Below are positions 37,673 through 46,608 of a stretch of 64,000 bases of DNA, piece by piece. Source of the DNA: Bacteroidales bacterium UBA6267 (GTDB taxonomy: Bacteria > Bacteroidota > Bacteroidia > Bacteroidales > UBA1556); assembly GCA_002440745.1 (NCBI GenBank), contig DJVB01000056.1, forward strand, positions 1-64,000, read 5' to 3'. Each line of letters begins with the position of its first letter. The stretch's first letter is position 1. The notes under the pieces are model-generated. The model had not been told where the DNA came from. It saw only the letters and a program-made list of their open reading frames with translations, and did not search any database. The position numbers and the translations under genes were made by a program.

Positions 37673-39361
37673 CTACCTCTCGATCAGCAATTTAGCAGCA
37701 CCTTCAAGACTGCTGCACGCCGAAAAGATTTTCAGCATATAAACGCCGGATTCCAAATTTTTGACATCAATAGTATAAAAACCACCACGGTCCGCCCATT
37801 TGGTATCCACAAGTTTCCCTGAAGCATCATAGATTTGAATCTGAAGTTTTTCGACTAAAGTTTTTGGTTTAATGATTACAAAATCTGTTGCCGGATTTGG
37901 AAAAACCGTAAAACCATCTATAAGCCCAATACCATTCTCCAATCCTGAAATCTTTGGCGACAAAGCAATATTCAACCATGTTTTTGCATCGGAATCTACC
38001 CAAACCGAATCCACCACTTTTGCATTATATCCCGAGGCGGAATACTTCACCTGATAAAAACCGGAATCTAACATGCGATAGTAATTTCCATGAGGCATGT
38101 AGGTATAAACATGGGAGCTGTCTTTATCATGGTTGAGAAGTTCAATTTTTGCTTTTAAAGGAAGTCCGGTGACGCTGTCGGTCACATAGCCCCTTAAACC
38201 TTGATTTGTTGCACACAGAAAGTCGAGTAAAGCTTGCTTATTATAATTCCAAAGCGTACTGAACTGATTTTCAGGTAATAACTTTGTGTTTGACAACTCG
38301 ATTGTAACCTCACGACAGTTATGCCAAAAGTTCATATAATCTTGTCGGCCACCGGTGACTTCGTACCACTGATAACCGTTTGTTACGCCACCAAGAAAAG
38401 TAAAATAGCTATTATTTGCAGCATTATGGCAGTTGGTAGCATATTGATTACCAATCTTCTGCCACCAATCATCATCTGCAGTCAATTTGGACCATGTATC
38501 CCAAGGATAATTAAAAACTTCAGCGCCGCCATGAAAATTTGCTGCTAATGTAAATTGATAATTATTGGCGAAGTCCATAAAAATAACTGTTTCAGGCTGA
38601 TACGCATTTCCATCGGGATGTGGGCCATCATCCGGATCGGGAAAATTCCGGTTTATATCCACATTATTTGCATTATATCTTTTAGCCTGAGCCACAGTAT
38701 GATTGCCTCCATTATAAGTTCCATCAGGATTAGCAAAAGGATTTATCCAAATAGTGTTACTATCCAACAAAAGTGTTGATAATGAATCAGTACCGTAATT
38801 ATCAATTAGATATTTGGCAAGTTTAAACATCAGGATAGCTCCTGTTGTTTCGTTTCCATGCATGGTAGAAGTCAGTAAAATGTGAGGCTCAGGCTCATCC
38901 TGAGAAATATTTTTACTCATCTTCCAAATTATAATTTTTCGTCCTGAGGGCAAAGTGCCTAAATCTTGACGCTGCATGAATTGAGGATACATATTAGCCA
39001 GAATCGTCATCACGCTGTCATATTGCTCATAAGTCGGATAAAAACTGAAATCGGAGCTCAGTAAATATTGAACATCGAATTTGGCTTCATTAACAAGCAA
39101 AGTTTCAAGGGGCAAAACCCGAAAAGGAATCATCGTTTTCACAACTAATTCATACCGGTTTTTATCCACATAAAACTCTACAGAATCTGTCGAAACTGAG
39201 GAGATATCTAATCGAATTTGGTCTTTTATCAACTGAAATTCAGCATGTTTCATTTTCAAGCAGACCTCTCCCCTTTCTTTCAACTGCATGGTTGCCGGTT
39301 GAGCAAATCCCAAACTTGAAATCAGGATAAAAAAAGCCAAAAAGACGTTGATTTTAAACAT
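37673..39361 (-). CDS. M14 zinc carboxypeptidase with T9SS sorting domain
   Basis: 562 residues from ATG 39361, which begins one base after the dapA stop; a longer frame would overlap dapA and lacks a signal peptide. Signal peptide to about 20. Zinc ligands in STMHGNETTG (His, Glu) and NFHGG (His), substrate Arg region VDINRNFPDPDDG and catalytic Glu in EVTIELSN. This is the CPD/CPM type. An Ig-like transthyretin domain follows (LRGYVTDSVTGLPL), then a T9SS type A C-terminal domain (GLIDGFTVFPNPATD). Trims C-terminal residues from extracellular peptides. Confidence 0.93.
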   Translation of the reverse strand: MFKINVFLAFFILISSLGFAQPATMQLKERGEVCLKMKHAEFQLIKDQIRLDISSVSTDSVEFYVDKNRYELVVKTMIPFRVLPLETLLVNEAKFDVQYLLSSDFSFYPTYEQYDSVMTILANMYPQFMQRQDLGTLPSGRKIIIWKMSKNISQDEPEPHILLTSTMHGNETTGAILMFKLAKYLIDNYGTDSLSTLLLDSNTIWINPFANPDGTYNGGNHTVAQAKRYNANNVDINRNFPDPDDGPHPDGNAYQPETVIFMDFANNYQFTLAANFHGGAEVFNYPWDTWSKLTADDDWWQKIGNQYATNCHNAANNSYFTFLGGVTNGYQWYEVTGGRQDYMNFWHNCREVTIELSNTKLLPENQFSTLWNYNKQALLDFLCATNQGLRGYVTDSVTGLPLKAKIELLNHDKDSSHVYTYMPHGNYYRMLDSGFYQVKYSASGYNAKVVDSVWVDSDAKTWLNIALSPKISGLENGIGLIDGFTVFPNPATDFVIIKPKTLVEKLQIQIYDASGKLVDTKWADRGGFYTIDVKNLESGVYMLKIFSACSSLEGAAKLLIER

Positions 39362-39362
39362 T

Positions 39363-40259
39363 TTAACCGATTTTTTTATTAAGACGTTCCATTTCTTTAA
39401 AAAGATCTTCTTGAACAGGAACCATGGGTAAACGAAGCACATTTTTCAAAAGTCCTTTGATACTAAGCAAGGCTTTTATTCCCGCAGGATTGCCGTCCTT
39501 AAATAACGCATTAGTAATTTCCAATAGTTGGTAATGATTGCGAAGCGCGCTATACCTGTCGCCACCGTTTATCATTTCCCGAACTAAAGAAGAGAACAAA
39601 TCGGGATAGGCATTGGCCACCACAGAAATAACTCCGTCACCGCCAACCGAAAGAATAGGTAGGGTCAGAGCATCGTCACCACTTAGTACATAGAAATTCT
39701 CCTGGCGGTTTTGGATAATCTCCATGATTTGATTCAAATTTCCACTTGCCTCTTTGATTGCAACAATATTCTGAAAATCATTAGCAAGACGGATTACCGT
39801 TTCAGGGAGAATATTTGAACTAGTCCTGCCCGGAACATTATAAAGAATAATTGGCAGCGAGGTGGAAGATGCAATTGCCTCAAAATGAGCATAAATACCC
39901 CTTTGGTTTGGTTTATTGTAATAAGGTGCAACCGAAAGAATCGCATCGCATTTATCCGAGGACAAAGTTTTGACAAAGGAAACAACAGAAGCAGTATTAT
40001 TTCCTCCGGCTCCAACCACAAGCCCGCAGCGACCGTCAACTGTAGCACGCACTGCATCTAAGATATCCAATTTCTCAAACTCAGTAAGAGTTGCCGTTTC
40101 GGCAGTTGTGCCCAAAGCAACCACAAATTCAACACCGCCTGAAATTACATAGTTTACCAAATTTCTCAGGCTATCAAAATCAACCTGACCATTTTCATGA
40201 AAAGGAGTAACAAGTGCAACTCCGGTTCCGATAATTTTCTTATGAATCATATTATACAT
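39363..40259 (-). CDS. dapA: 4-hydroxy-tetrahydrodipicolinate synthase
   Basis: 298 residues. Schiff-base Lys in IVAIKEASGNL, Tyr of the catalytic triad in ILYNVPGRTSSN, and the N-terminal GTGVALVTPFHENGQVD. Condenses pyruvate with aspartate semialdehyde, the first committed step to lysine and diaminopimelate. ATG at 40250 is an alternative start three codons later. It lies between a small conserved protein and the M14 gene with almost no gaps, so a likely three-gene operon. Confidence 0.95.
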   Translation of the reverse strand: MYNMIHKKIIGTGVALVTPFHENGQVDFDSLRNLVNYVISGGVEFVVALGTTAETATLTEFEKLDILDAVRATVDGRCGLVVGAGGNNTASVVSFVKTLSSDKCDAILSVAPYYNKPNQRGIYAHFEAIASSTSLPIILYNVPGRTSSNILPETVIRLANDFQNIVAIKEASGNLNQIMEIIQNRQENFYVLSGDDALTLPILSVGGDGVISVVANAYPDLFSSLVREMINGGDRYSALRNHYQLLEITNALFKDGNPAGIKALLSIKGLLKNVLRLPMVPVQEDLFKEMERLNKKIG

Positions 40260-40262
40260 GTT

Positions 40263-40814
40263 TTATTTTTTGGGTTGAAGGTCTTCCAATAAGCTTAAAA
40301 CTTCCTTTATAAAGCGCGACAAATCAGAAGGTTCCACACCTTGAATCATCAAATCGTAGTGAGTTTTCATTTCGTTGCTCATCAAACCGACCTTACATTT
40401 AGCAATTGAAAGAGCCGTGATATATTTTAAAGGAGGCAAAAGATCCAAATTAAAATCAATTAATAAATCAAATTCTGTTTTGAGAAAATCTTTTACAAAA
40501 GCGTTTTGAGGACGTCCATTGAAGGCAAGGTCTTTCGACAAGATGAAATCATAGGTAACCCTTTGGTGAATAAAATGAGGTAAGTCTTTATATTTAACGT
40601 AACCTAACGCTTTTACTGTTTTTTGAAAAGTTTGAATATGCCTAACAAAACTGGCTACTTTATTATAATCGTTTTCCGTTGACGCATCAAAAACGACACC
40701 TATAGTTTTGGCTGATTCCAAATTATAAAATGCCCTCTGACGCTCCAATCGCGCCAACTTTTTGGTTAATTCCTTATTCAGAAGAAACCCTTTTAAACTG
40801 CTAAAACCTGCCAA
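40263..40814 (-). CDS. Conserved hypothetical protein next to dapA (DUF6913-like)
   Basis: 183 residues. A basic N-terminus leads into an alpha/beta region beginning KTIGVVFDAST. Short proteins of this type are regular dapA neighbours in Bacteroidota and I believe they correspond to the family listed as DUF6913, but I cannot check. The start is a TTG: an in-frame stop lies 13 bases upstream and no ATG precedes the conserved part. Function unknown. Confidence 0.65.
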   Translation of the reverse strand: MAGFSSLKGFLLNKELTKKLARLERQRAFYNLESAKTIGVVFDASTENDYNKVASFVRHIQTFQKTVKALGYVKYKDLPHFIHQRVTYDFILSKDLAFNGRPQNAFVKDFLKTEFDLLIDFNLDLLPPLKYITALSIAKCKVGLMSNEMKTHYDLMIQGVEPSDLSRFIKEVLSLLEDLQPKK

Positions 40815-41029
40815 ATTATACTCGTTTTAAAAATCGGGTAAAAATAGAAAAAAACAGAATGATTCTGACAGCAGTTTATAGCCCGAAATGGATTAAACCG
40901 ACTAAACGAAAAATGTCATTTCGAATAATTCCACCCATCAAAAACTATTGTGGCACAATTTAACAATAAGGTTTTGATAAGTTTCCAAAAAAACTTAGAG
41001 AAACATCTTCATCACGAAGCATATTTAGC

Positions 41030-41037
41030 TAATTTTG
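41030..41037 (+). promoter_or_regulatory. Putative promoter -7 element of the TPR gene
   Basis: TAATTTTG, 62 bases before the start codon. Confidence 0.4.
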
Positions 41038-41098
41038 TTTTTGAAATTTAGACAAATTTTTGTGTAAAAATTTCGCGTGAAAAATTCTAAACGACCGT

Positions 41099-42487
41099 AT
41101 GGATAGAGATTTTGAAAGTAGTGATTATCAAGAGATAAACGATCTGATTAGCAGATTTGAGGAGGTAGTTTCTAATGGGAATTCCTTTTATTTTGATGCT
41201 GATGAATTCGAAGAAATTATTGATTATTACGCATTTAACAATAATGATAAGTATCTCGAAAAAGCAATCAACTCTGCAATACAACTTTTCCCAAACAATC
41301 CATATTTTAAGCTTAAAACTGCGGAGCGACATGCTTTATTTGGTCATTATTTCAAGGCTATACGACTCATAAACAGCGTATTAAAAGACGAACCCAATAA
41401 TCTTGATGCTTTAGAAACCTTAGCCAATATTTATAGCGAAGATGGAAAGCCTATGATGGCAGTTAAAACCTATCTCCAAATGCTCAAGCTGGGAGCTCCT
41501 GAGGCAAGCACTTTGTTCAGCATTGCCCAAGAATATCAATATTTTGACAAATGGGAGGTTGCAGCGCGTTATCTCAAGCGGATTTTAGAAAAATATCCCG
41601 ACTACTATAATGCAATTCACGAATTATATCACAGTTTTGAGCTAATGGGAGACATGGTTAGCAGCGTTGAGTATTTCAAAGAATTTATAGATAAAAACCC
41701 ATATTCAACCTCTGCTTGGTTCAATTTGGGAGTTTCGTATAGCAATTTAGGCATGTTTCCTGAGGCAATCGAAGCTTATGATTATGTGTTAGCCATTGAC
41801 CCTTATTATAGCAGTGCAGCTTTCAACAAAGGCAATGCCTTCATGAATCTTGGGAAATTTGAAGATGCCATTCTGAGTTTTAAGGAAACTTCTATCGCCG
41901 AGCCTGAGGACAGCTTAACCTTTATTTATATAGCCAAATGTCACGAAAATCTCGAAAACTTCGATGATGCATTACGTTACTTTTTTAAAGCAATTGAGCT
42001 TGACGATACAAATGGAGAAGCACATGCAGGTATAGCTTCCGTTTATCATCAAATGGAATCGCCTGAAAAAGCATTAGGTTTTATGGAAAAAGCCATTTCT
42101 TTAAGTCCTGATATTAATGAATTTAAGATTGCTTACGGGGCTATATTAATTGATTTGGAGCGATATGAAGAAGCTGAAGATGTTTTGGAAGAGCTTATCA
42201 AAAAGGAAACAGATGAAGTGGACCCGTGGTATTTTTTAGCCGATATAAAAATCATTCTCGAAAAATATGATTCAGCATATCAGTTATTGACGAATGCTCC
42301 GGAAACGGTTCAAAATGATCGAAAAATCATCTTCAAGATGGCCGATTTATTGATTCAAATGAAAATGCCAAAAGAGGCTAAGGTATATTTGGACCAACTT
42401 AATATTATTGACATTCAACAATTTAATCAATTATTGGAGAATCCGGAGGCACTTGATTTTTTCCTAAATGGATTTTCGCCATCATAA
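41099..42487 (+). CDS. Cytoplasmic tetratricopeptide repeat protein
   Basis: 462 residues with no signal peptide. About ten TPR units can be seen by the pattern W/Y-x2-G/A-x3-Y-x6-A-x2-Y/F...A-x4-P, for example AWFNLGVSYSNLGMFPEAIE and AAFNKGNAFMNLGKFEDAIL. Acidic overall. A protein-interaction scaffold; partner unknown. It begins a five-gene plus-strand run with DUF368, aroE, the nitroreductase and miaB. Confidence 0.9.
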   Translation: MDRDFESSDYQEINDLISRFEEVVSNGNSFYFDADEFEEIIDYYAFNNNDKYLEKAINSAIQLFPNNPYFKLKTAERHALFGHYFKAIRLINSVLKDEPNNLDALETLANIYSEDGKPMMAVKTYLQMLKLGAPEASTLFSIAQEYQYFDKWEVAARYLKRILEKYPDYYNAIHELYHSFELMGDMVSSVEYFKEFIDKNPYSTSAWFNLGVSYSNLGMFPEAIEAYDYVLAIDPYYSSAAFNKGNAFMNLGKFEDAILSFKETSIAEPEDSLTFIYIAKCHENLENFDDALRYFFKAIELDDTNGEAHAGIASVYHQMESPEKALGFMEKAISLSPDINEFKIAYGAILIDLERYEEAEDVLEELIKKETDEVDPWYFLADIKIILEKYDSAYQLLTNAPETVQNDRKIIFKMADLLIQMKMPKEAKVYLDQLNIIDIQQFNQLLENPEALDFFLNGFSPS

Positions 42488-42509
42488 ATTTTAAACCAAT
42501 TACCAAATT

Positions 42510-43436
42510 ATGATAAAATATTATCTTTTGACCATGCTCAAAGGCATTGCTATGGGAGCGGCTGACGTTGTCCCGGGCGTATCCGGAGGTACAATAGCTT
42601 TTATCAGTGGCATTTATGAAAAGCTGATTGACTCCATTAAGTCTATAAATATCAACAACTTAAAACTTCTTCTTAAAGGTAAGATTAGAGAATTTTGGGA
42701 AGCAATTAACGGAACGTTTCTATTGAGCTTAGTTTTTGGAATTGGAATTAGCGTGGTGTCGTTGGCCAAAGGGCTCAAATTTTTGTTGGAAAACCACCCC
42801 ATTCTTGTTTGGTCATTTTTCTTTGGTTTAGTCTTAGCATCAGCTATTTATGTTGGAAAAACCATCAAAAAATGGGAAGCTAAAACCATCATTGCCGGTA
42901 TTGCGGGCGCTATTGCTGCCTATTTTATAACGGTTATCACACCGGCGGAAGCTAACAGCTCTTATTTCTTTGTTTTTCTTTCAGGCTCCATTGCAATTTG
43001 CGCCATGATTTTGCCGGGCATTTCCGGTAGTTTCATCTTAGTTTTGTTGGGCATGTACAAGTATATTTTGGATGCCGTATCTGAATTCAATATTGGAGTC
43101 ATTGCAATATTTATGGCTGGAGCTGCCATTGGCATCACCTCTTTTTCCCATCTATTATCCTGGTTGCTACGCAAATACCATAATATCACCATCGCTGTTC
43201 TTACAGGATTTATGTTAGGGTCGCTCAACAAAATTTGGCCGTGGAAGGAAGTCTTAGAAACATTCACCGACCGTCATGGGGAAATCAAGCCATTGATCGA
43301 AAAAAACATCCTGCCAAATAGTTATGAACAAATTACGGGCGCTCCTCCACAATTATTGGCCGCAATAGGCTTAGCTATCTTTGGTTTTGCACTCATTTTT
43401 GTAATTGAGGGTATTGCAAATCGCCTAAAAAAATGA
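42510..43436 (+). CDS. DUF368 membrane protein, candidate undecaprenyl-phosphate translocase
   Basis: 308 residues with about eight membrane segments. The family opening GIAMGAADVVPGVSGGTIAF and the second copy MILPGISGSFILVLLGMYK are typical inverted-repeat elements. DUF368 (PopT) proteins have been linked to recycling of undecaprenyl phosphate across the membrane; assigning this to the present protein is by family. The stop overlaps aroE by four bases. Confidence 0.88.
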   Translation: MIKYYLLTMLKGIAMGAADVVPGVSGGTIAFISGIYEKLIDSIKSININNLKLLLKGKIREFWEAINGTFLLSLVFGIGISVVSLAKGLKFLLENHPILVWSFFFGLVLASAIYVGKTIKKWEAKTIIAGIAGAIAAYFITVITPAEANSSYFFVFLSGSIAICAMILPGISGSFILVLLGMYKYILDAVSEFNIGVIAIFMAGAAIGITSFSHLLSWLLRKYHNITIAVLTGFMLGSLNKIWPWKEVLETFTDRHGEIKPLIEKNILPNSYEQITGAPPQLLAAIGLAIFGFALIFVIEGIANRLKK

Positions 43437-44164
43437 GGATTTTCGGATTAATCGGCAAAAGATTATCGCATTCCTTTTCACCGGAATATTTCCACCGATT
43501 TTTTGAAAGCAATAATCTTGATGCAGCCTATAATCTTTTTGAAATCAACACCATACAAGATTTAGAAACGGTTCTAAAAACGAAAAACCTCCACGGATTC
43601 AATATTACAATTCCCTACAAATCCGAAATCATTCCCTTTTTGACCCAAGCCACGGAAGCTGTCCAAAAAACCGGCGCTTGTAATTGCGTGAAGATTGTTA
43701 ATCAATCACTTATCGGCCACAACACAGACGTTGACGGATTTAGCTTTTTATTGGAAAATGCACTTGATAAGCAGATTGATTATAAAGCTATACTACTTGG
43801 TAACGGAGGGGCTTCAAAAGCCGTACAGTTTGTTTTAAATAATCGCGAAATCCCCTTTAAGCTTATAAGTAGAAGACCTAACGATAACGCTTTAAATTGG
43901 ACTCAAATTATTACAAAGGAAATCATTCAAAATCATCAACTTATAATCAATACGACTCCCATAGGAATGTATCCTGATATTGATGCAGCACCCCATTTTC
44001 CTTACGAGTTTTTAAACACAAATCATATTGCTATTGATTTGATTTACAACCCTGAAACCACCTTGTTTTTGAAGAAATGTGGGGCTAATCAAGCAAAAAC
44101 CATAAATGGATTACAAATGCTTTATCGACAAGCTGAGGCTTCGTGGGAATTCTGGAATTCTTAA
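43433..44164 (+). CDS. aroE: Shikimate dehydrogenase
   Basis: 243 residues, slightly shorter than E. coli AroE. Shikimate-binding SxS motif in GKRLSHSFSPEYF, catalytic Lys/Asp in ITIPYKSEI and NTDVDGF, NADP site LLGNGGASKAV and INTTPIGMYPD. Reduces 3-dehydroshikimate in the aromatic pathway; aroC lies 7 kb downstream. Translationally coupled to the DUF368 gene. Confidence 0.95.
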   Translation: MRIFGLIGKRLSHSFSPEYFHRFFESNNLDAAYNLFEINTIQDLETVLKTKNLHGFNITIPYKSEIIPFLTQATEAVQKTGACNCVKIVNQSLIGHNTDVDGFSFLLENALDKQIDYKAILLGNGGASKAVQFVLNNREIPFKLISRRPNDNALNWTQIITKEIIQNHQLIINTTPIGMYPDIDAAPHFPYEFLNTNHIAIDLIYNPETTLFLKKCGANQAKTINGLQMLYRQAEASWEFWNS

Positions 44165-44200
44165 GATAAATATCATCCAAAAACCTTTCTCTAATTTTAA

Positions 44201-44208
44201 TAGTTTTG
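44201..44208 (+). promoter_or_regulatory. Putative promoter -7 element of the nitroreductase gene
   Basis: TAGTTTTG, 17 bases before the start codon. Confidence 0.45.
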
Positions 44209-44225
44209 CACCTCAATTTTAAAAG

Positions 44226-44864
44226 ATGAAGATGAAACCCATTATTGAAGCACTCAAGAATAGATATGCCGTCAAACTATTTGATGACAGCAAGAAATTA
44301 ACAGTTGAACAAATTGAAGATTTAAAAGCCGTTGTCAATCTTACTGCGTCCTCGCTTGGGATGCAACCCTATAGAGTTGTTATTATTGAAAATCAAAAGA
44401 TTAAGGAAGCATTAAAGCCTCATGCTTACGACCAAGCGCAAATCACTACCGCATCGCATTTGTTTCTTTTTTGCGCACATCAGCAAATAGATAATGCTTA
44501 TGTTGACGATTATATGAATTTGATCTCAGAAATACGACATCAATCGCGCGAATCCTTAAAAGGTTATGAGTCAATGGTTAGTAGTTTTGTAAATAGCAGA
44601 ACAAAAGAAGAATTAGAGGTTTGGGCTTCAAAACAAGCCTATATCGGTATTGGAAATTTGCTCACATCAGCAGCAATTGCCGGAATTGATGCCTGTCCGA
44701 TGGAAGGATTTGATCCACAAGCCTTTAAAGAAGTATTGAATCTCGACAAAATGAATTTGCAGCCTTTAGCTTTGGTAGCTTTAGGATATAAAAGCCCGGA
44801 AGACAAATATGCCAAATTAGCGAAAGTCAGGAGAAGCAACGACACGATGTTTATGCAATTTTAA
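44226..44864 (+). CDS. NAD(P)H-dependent FMN oxidoreductase (nitroreductase, NfsB-like)
   Basis: 212 residues. FMN contacts of the family are visible: RYAVKLFDDSK at the N-terminus, TASSLGMQPYR, and the C-terminal IAGIDACPMEGFDP and ALGYKSPED blocks. Reduces nitro compounds or quinones with a flavin; the physiological substrate is not known. MiaB follows 20 bases later. Confidence 0.9.
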   Translation: MKMKPIIEALKNRYAVKLFDDSKKLTVEQIEDLKAVVNLTASSLGMQPYRVVIIENQKIKEALKPHAYDQAQITTASHLFLFCAHQQIDNAYVDDYMNLISEIRHQSRESLKGYESMVSSFVNSRTKEELEVWASKQAYIGIGNLLTSAAIAGIDACPMEGFDPQAFKEVLNLDKMNLQPLALVALGYKSPEDKYAKLAKVRRSNDTMFMQF

Positions 44865-44884
44865 GGCATTTAAAGAAACTATTG

Positions 44885-46204
44885 ATGAAGAAACTTTTTA
44901 TAGAAACCTATGGCTGTCAGATGAATGTTGCTGATTCTGAGGTTGTTGCTTCAATAATGAGCAAAGATGGATATATCCTTACGGAAAACGCTCAAGAAGC
45001 AGATGTCATTTTCGTAAATACTTGTTCTATAAGGGACAATGCCGAGCGGAGAGTACGCAATAGAATTCAAGAGTTCAAAGCTTTGAAGAAACGCAACCCC
45101 ATGTTAAAAGTCGGCATTCTGGGCTGCATGGCTGAAAGGTTAAAAGACAAACTTCTTGAAGATGAAGTTTTTGTAGATTTAATTGCAGGGCCGGATGCTT
45201 ATCGTGACTTACCTAATATGCTTGAGCAAATAACCGATGGCCGACAGATTGCCAATGTAGTTTTGTCGTTGGAAGAAACGTATAACGACATTTCGCCCAT
45301 AAGATTAGATAAAAATGGTGTAAGTGGATTCATTTCAATCATGCGCGGTTGTGACAATTATTGTTCCTATTGTGTTGTTCCGTTCACCCGTGGACACGAG
45401 CGCAGCAGAAGTCCTCAAACCATTGTCAGTGAAGCTCTTGACATGGTAAATCAAGGTTATAAAGAAGTTACATTATTAGGTCAAAACGTAAATTCGTATA
45501 ATTGGGAAGAGAATGGCGAGAAAGTCAATTTTGCAGATTTACTCAAGATGGTTGCGAAAATCAGCCCTGATTTACGGGTTCGTTTTTCCACATCACATCC
45601 AAAGGACATCAGCGATGAATTAATTTTAACCATTGCCCGGACGCCAAATATTTGCAATTCAATTCATCTGCCGGTGCAATCGGGAAGTACGGAAGTGTTG
45701 AAGCGGATGAAAAGGTTTTATTCGCGCGAATGGTATCTCGACCGTATAGCAATGATTAAGAAGCATATACCCAACTGTGGACTTTCTACGGATATTATTG
45801 CCGGTTTTTGCGGCGAAACCGAGGAGGAGCATCAGGAGACTATTTCTCTTATGAAAGAAGTGGGTTACGATTTTGCGTTTATGTTTATGTATTCAGAGCG
45901 TCCTGATACACTAGCGGCAAAGAAATATGAAGATGATGTGCCCGATGCAATTAAAAACCGCAGATTACAGGAAATCATTGCAGTTCAACAAGATAACTCT
46001 TTAAAAAGCAATAAGCGCGATTTGGGTAAACATTTTCGGGTTTTGGTTGAAAGTGTTTCAAAGCGCTCAGCGGGTCAGCTTTCAGGACGGACAGATGAAA
46101 ATAAGGTGGTAGTTTTTGATGGTCAGGGAGCCAAAATCGGCGACTATGTGGAAGTAGAAATTATGGATTGTACTGCCGCAACTCTGATTGGAAAAAGAGT
46201 TTAA
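44885..46204 (+). CDS. miaB: tRNA-2-methylthio-N6-isopentenyladenosine synthase MiaB
   Basis: 439 residues from ATG 44885. N-terminal UPF0004 domain with three cluster cysteines (ETYGCQMN, NTCSIRD, LGCMAER), radical SAM domain with CDNYCSYC (from about 156), and a C-terminal TRAM domain (RVLVESVSKRS and SGRTDENKVVVFDG). Adds a methylthio group to i6A37 of tRNAs. Complete. Confidence 0.97.
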   Translation: MKKLFIETYGCQMNVADSEVVASIMSKDGYILTENAQEADVIFVNTCSIRDNAERRVRNRIQEFKALKKRNPMLKVGILGCMAERLKDKLLEDEVFVDLIAGPDAYRDLPNMLEQITDGRQIANVVLSLEETYNDISPIRLDKNGVSGFISIMRGCDNYCSYCVVPFTRGHERSRSPQTIVSEALDMVNQGYKEVTLLGQNVNSYNWEENGEKVNFADLLKMVAKISPDLRVRFSTSHPKDISDELILTIARTPNICNSIHLPVQSGSTEVLKRMKRFYSREWYLDRIAMIKKHIPNCGLSTDIIAGFCGETEEEHQETISLMKEVGYDFAFMFMYSERPDTLAAKKYEDDVPDAIKNRRLQEIIAVQQDNSLKSNKRDLGKHFRVLVESVSKRSAGQLSGRTDENKVVVFDGQGAKIGDYVEVEIMDCTAATLIGKRV

Positions 46205-46207
46205 AGG

Positions 46208-46561
46208 TCAAGGTTGTGTGGTCGAAAAACTATAGAAAGTTTGGGGCAAATCATACGTTGGCCAAAAAGAGATGCTATCTTCCGAAATATATCTAAACCA
46301 ATAAGTTAGCTTACTTCCATCAAATTTTTCGATATACATGGAATCATTTGGCCCCCAGTAAAAAGTGCCGGTCCATGCAGGATTGTCCACATAAATTTGC
46401 CCATCGGAGCCAAAATAATGATTTCCTAAACCCATGTTTGGATTATTATACCATGTTTTTTCAAGAATCAACAAATGCCGGTCTTTCAAATCCTCATCAG
46501 ACTTTGAGCAGGACAATACAGACAAGAGAATTAGGAAACTAAATTTAAAAAACAACTTCAT
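46208..46561 (-). CDS. Small hypothetical lipoprotein
   Basis: About 117 residues from ATG 46561; the ATG three codons earlier is possible. Signal peptide with lipobox VLSC. The mature part is aromatic-rich (WYNNPNMGLGNHYFGSDGQIY, WTGTFYWGPNDSMYIEKFDG), resembling lipocalin-like or 'outer-membrane lipoprotein' folds of Bacteroidota. I do not recognise the family. Convergent with miaB, 3 bases apart. Confidence 0.7.
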   Translation of the reverse strand: MKLFFKFSFLILLSVLSCSKSDEDLKDRHLLILEKTWYNNPNMGLGNHYFGSDGQIYVDNPAWTGTFYWGPNDSMYIEKFDGSKLTYWFRYISEDSISFWPTYDLPQTFYSFSTTQP

Positions 46562-46608
46562 AGCAGACATTAAAAATCAGGATTTTATACTTGATTTTCA
46601 AAAAAAGG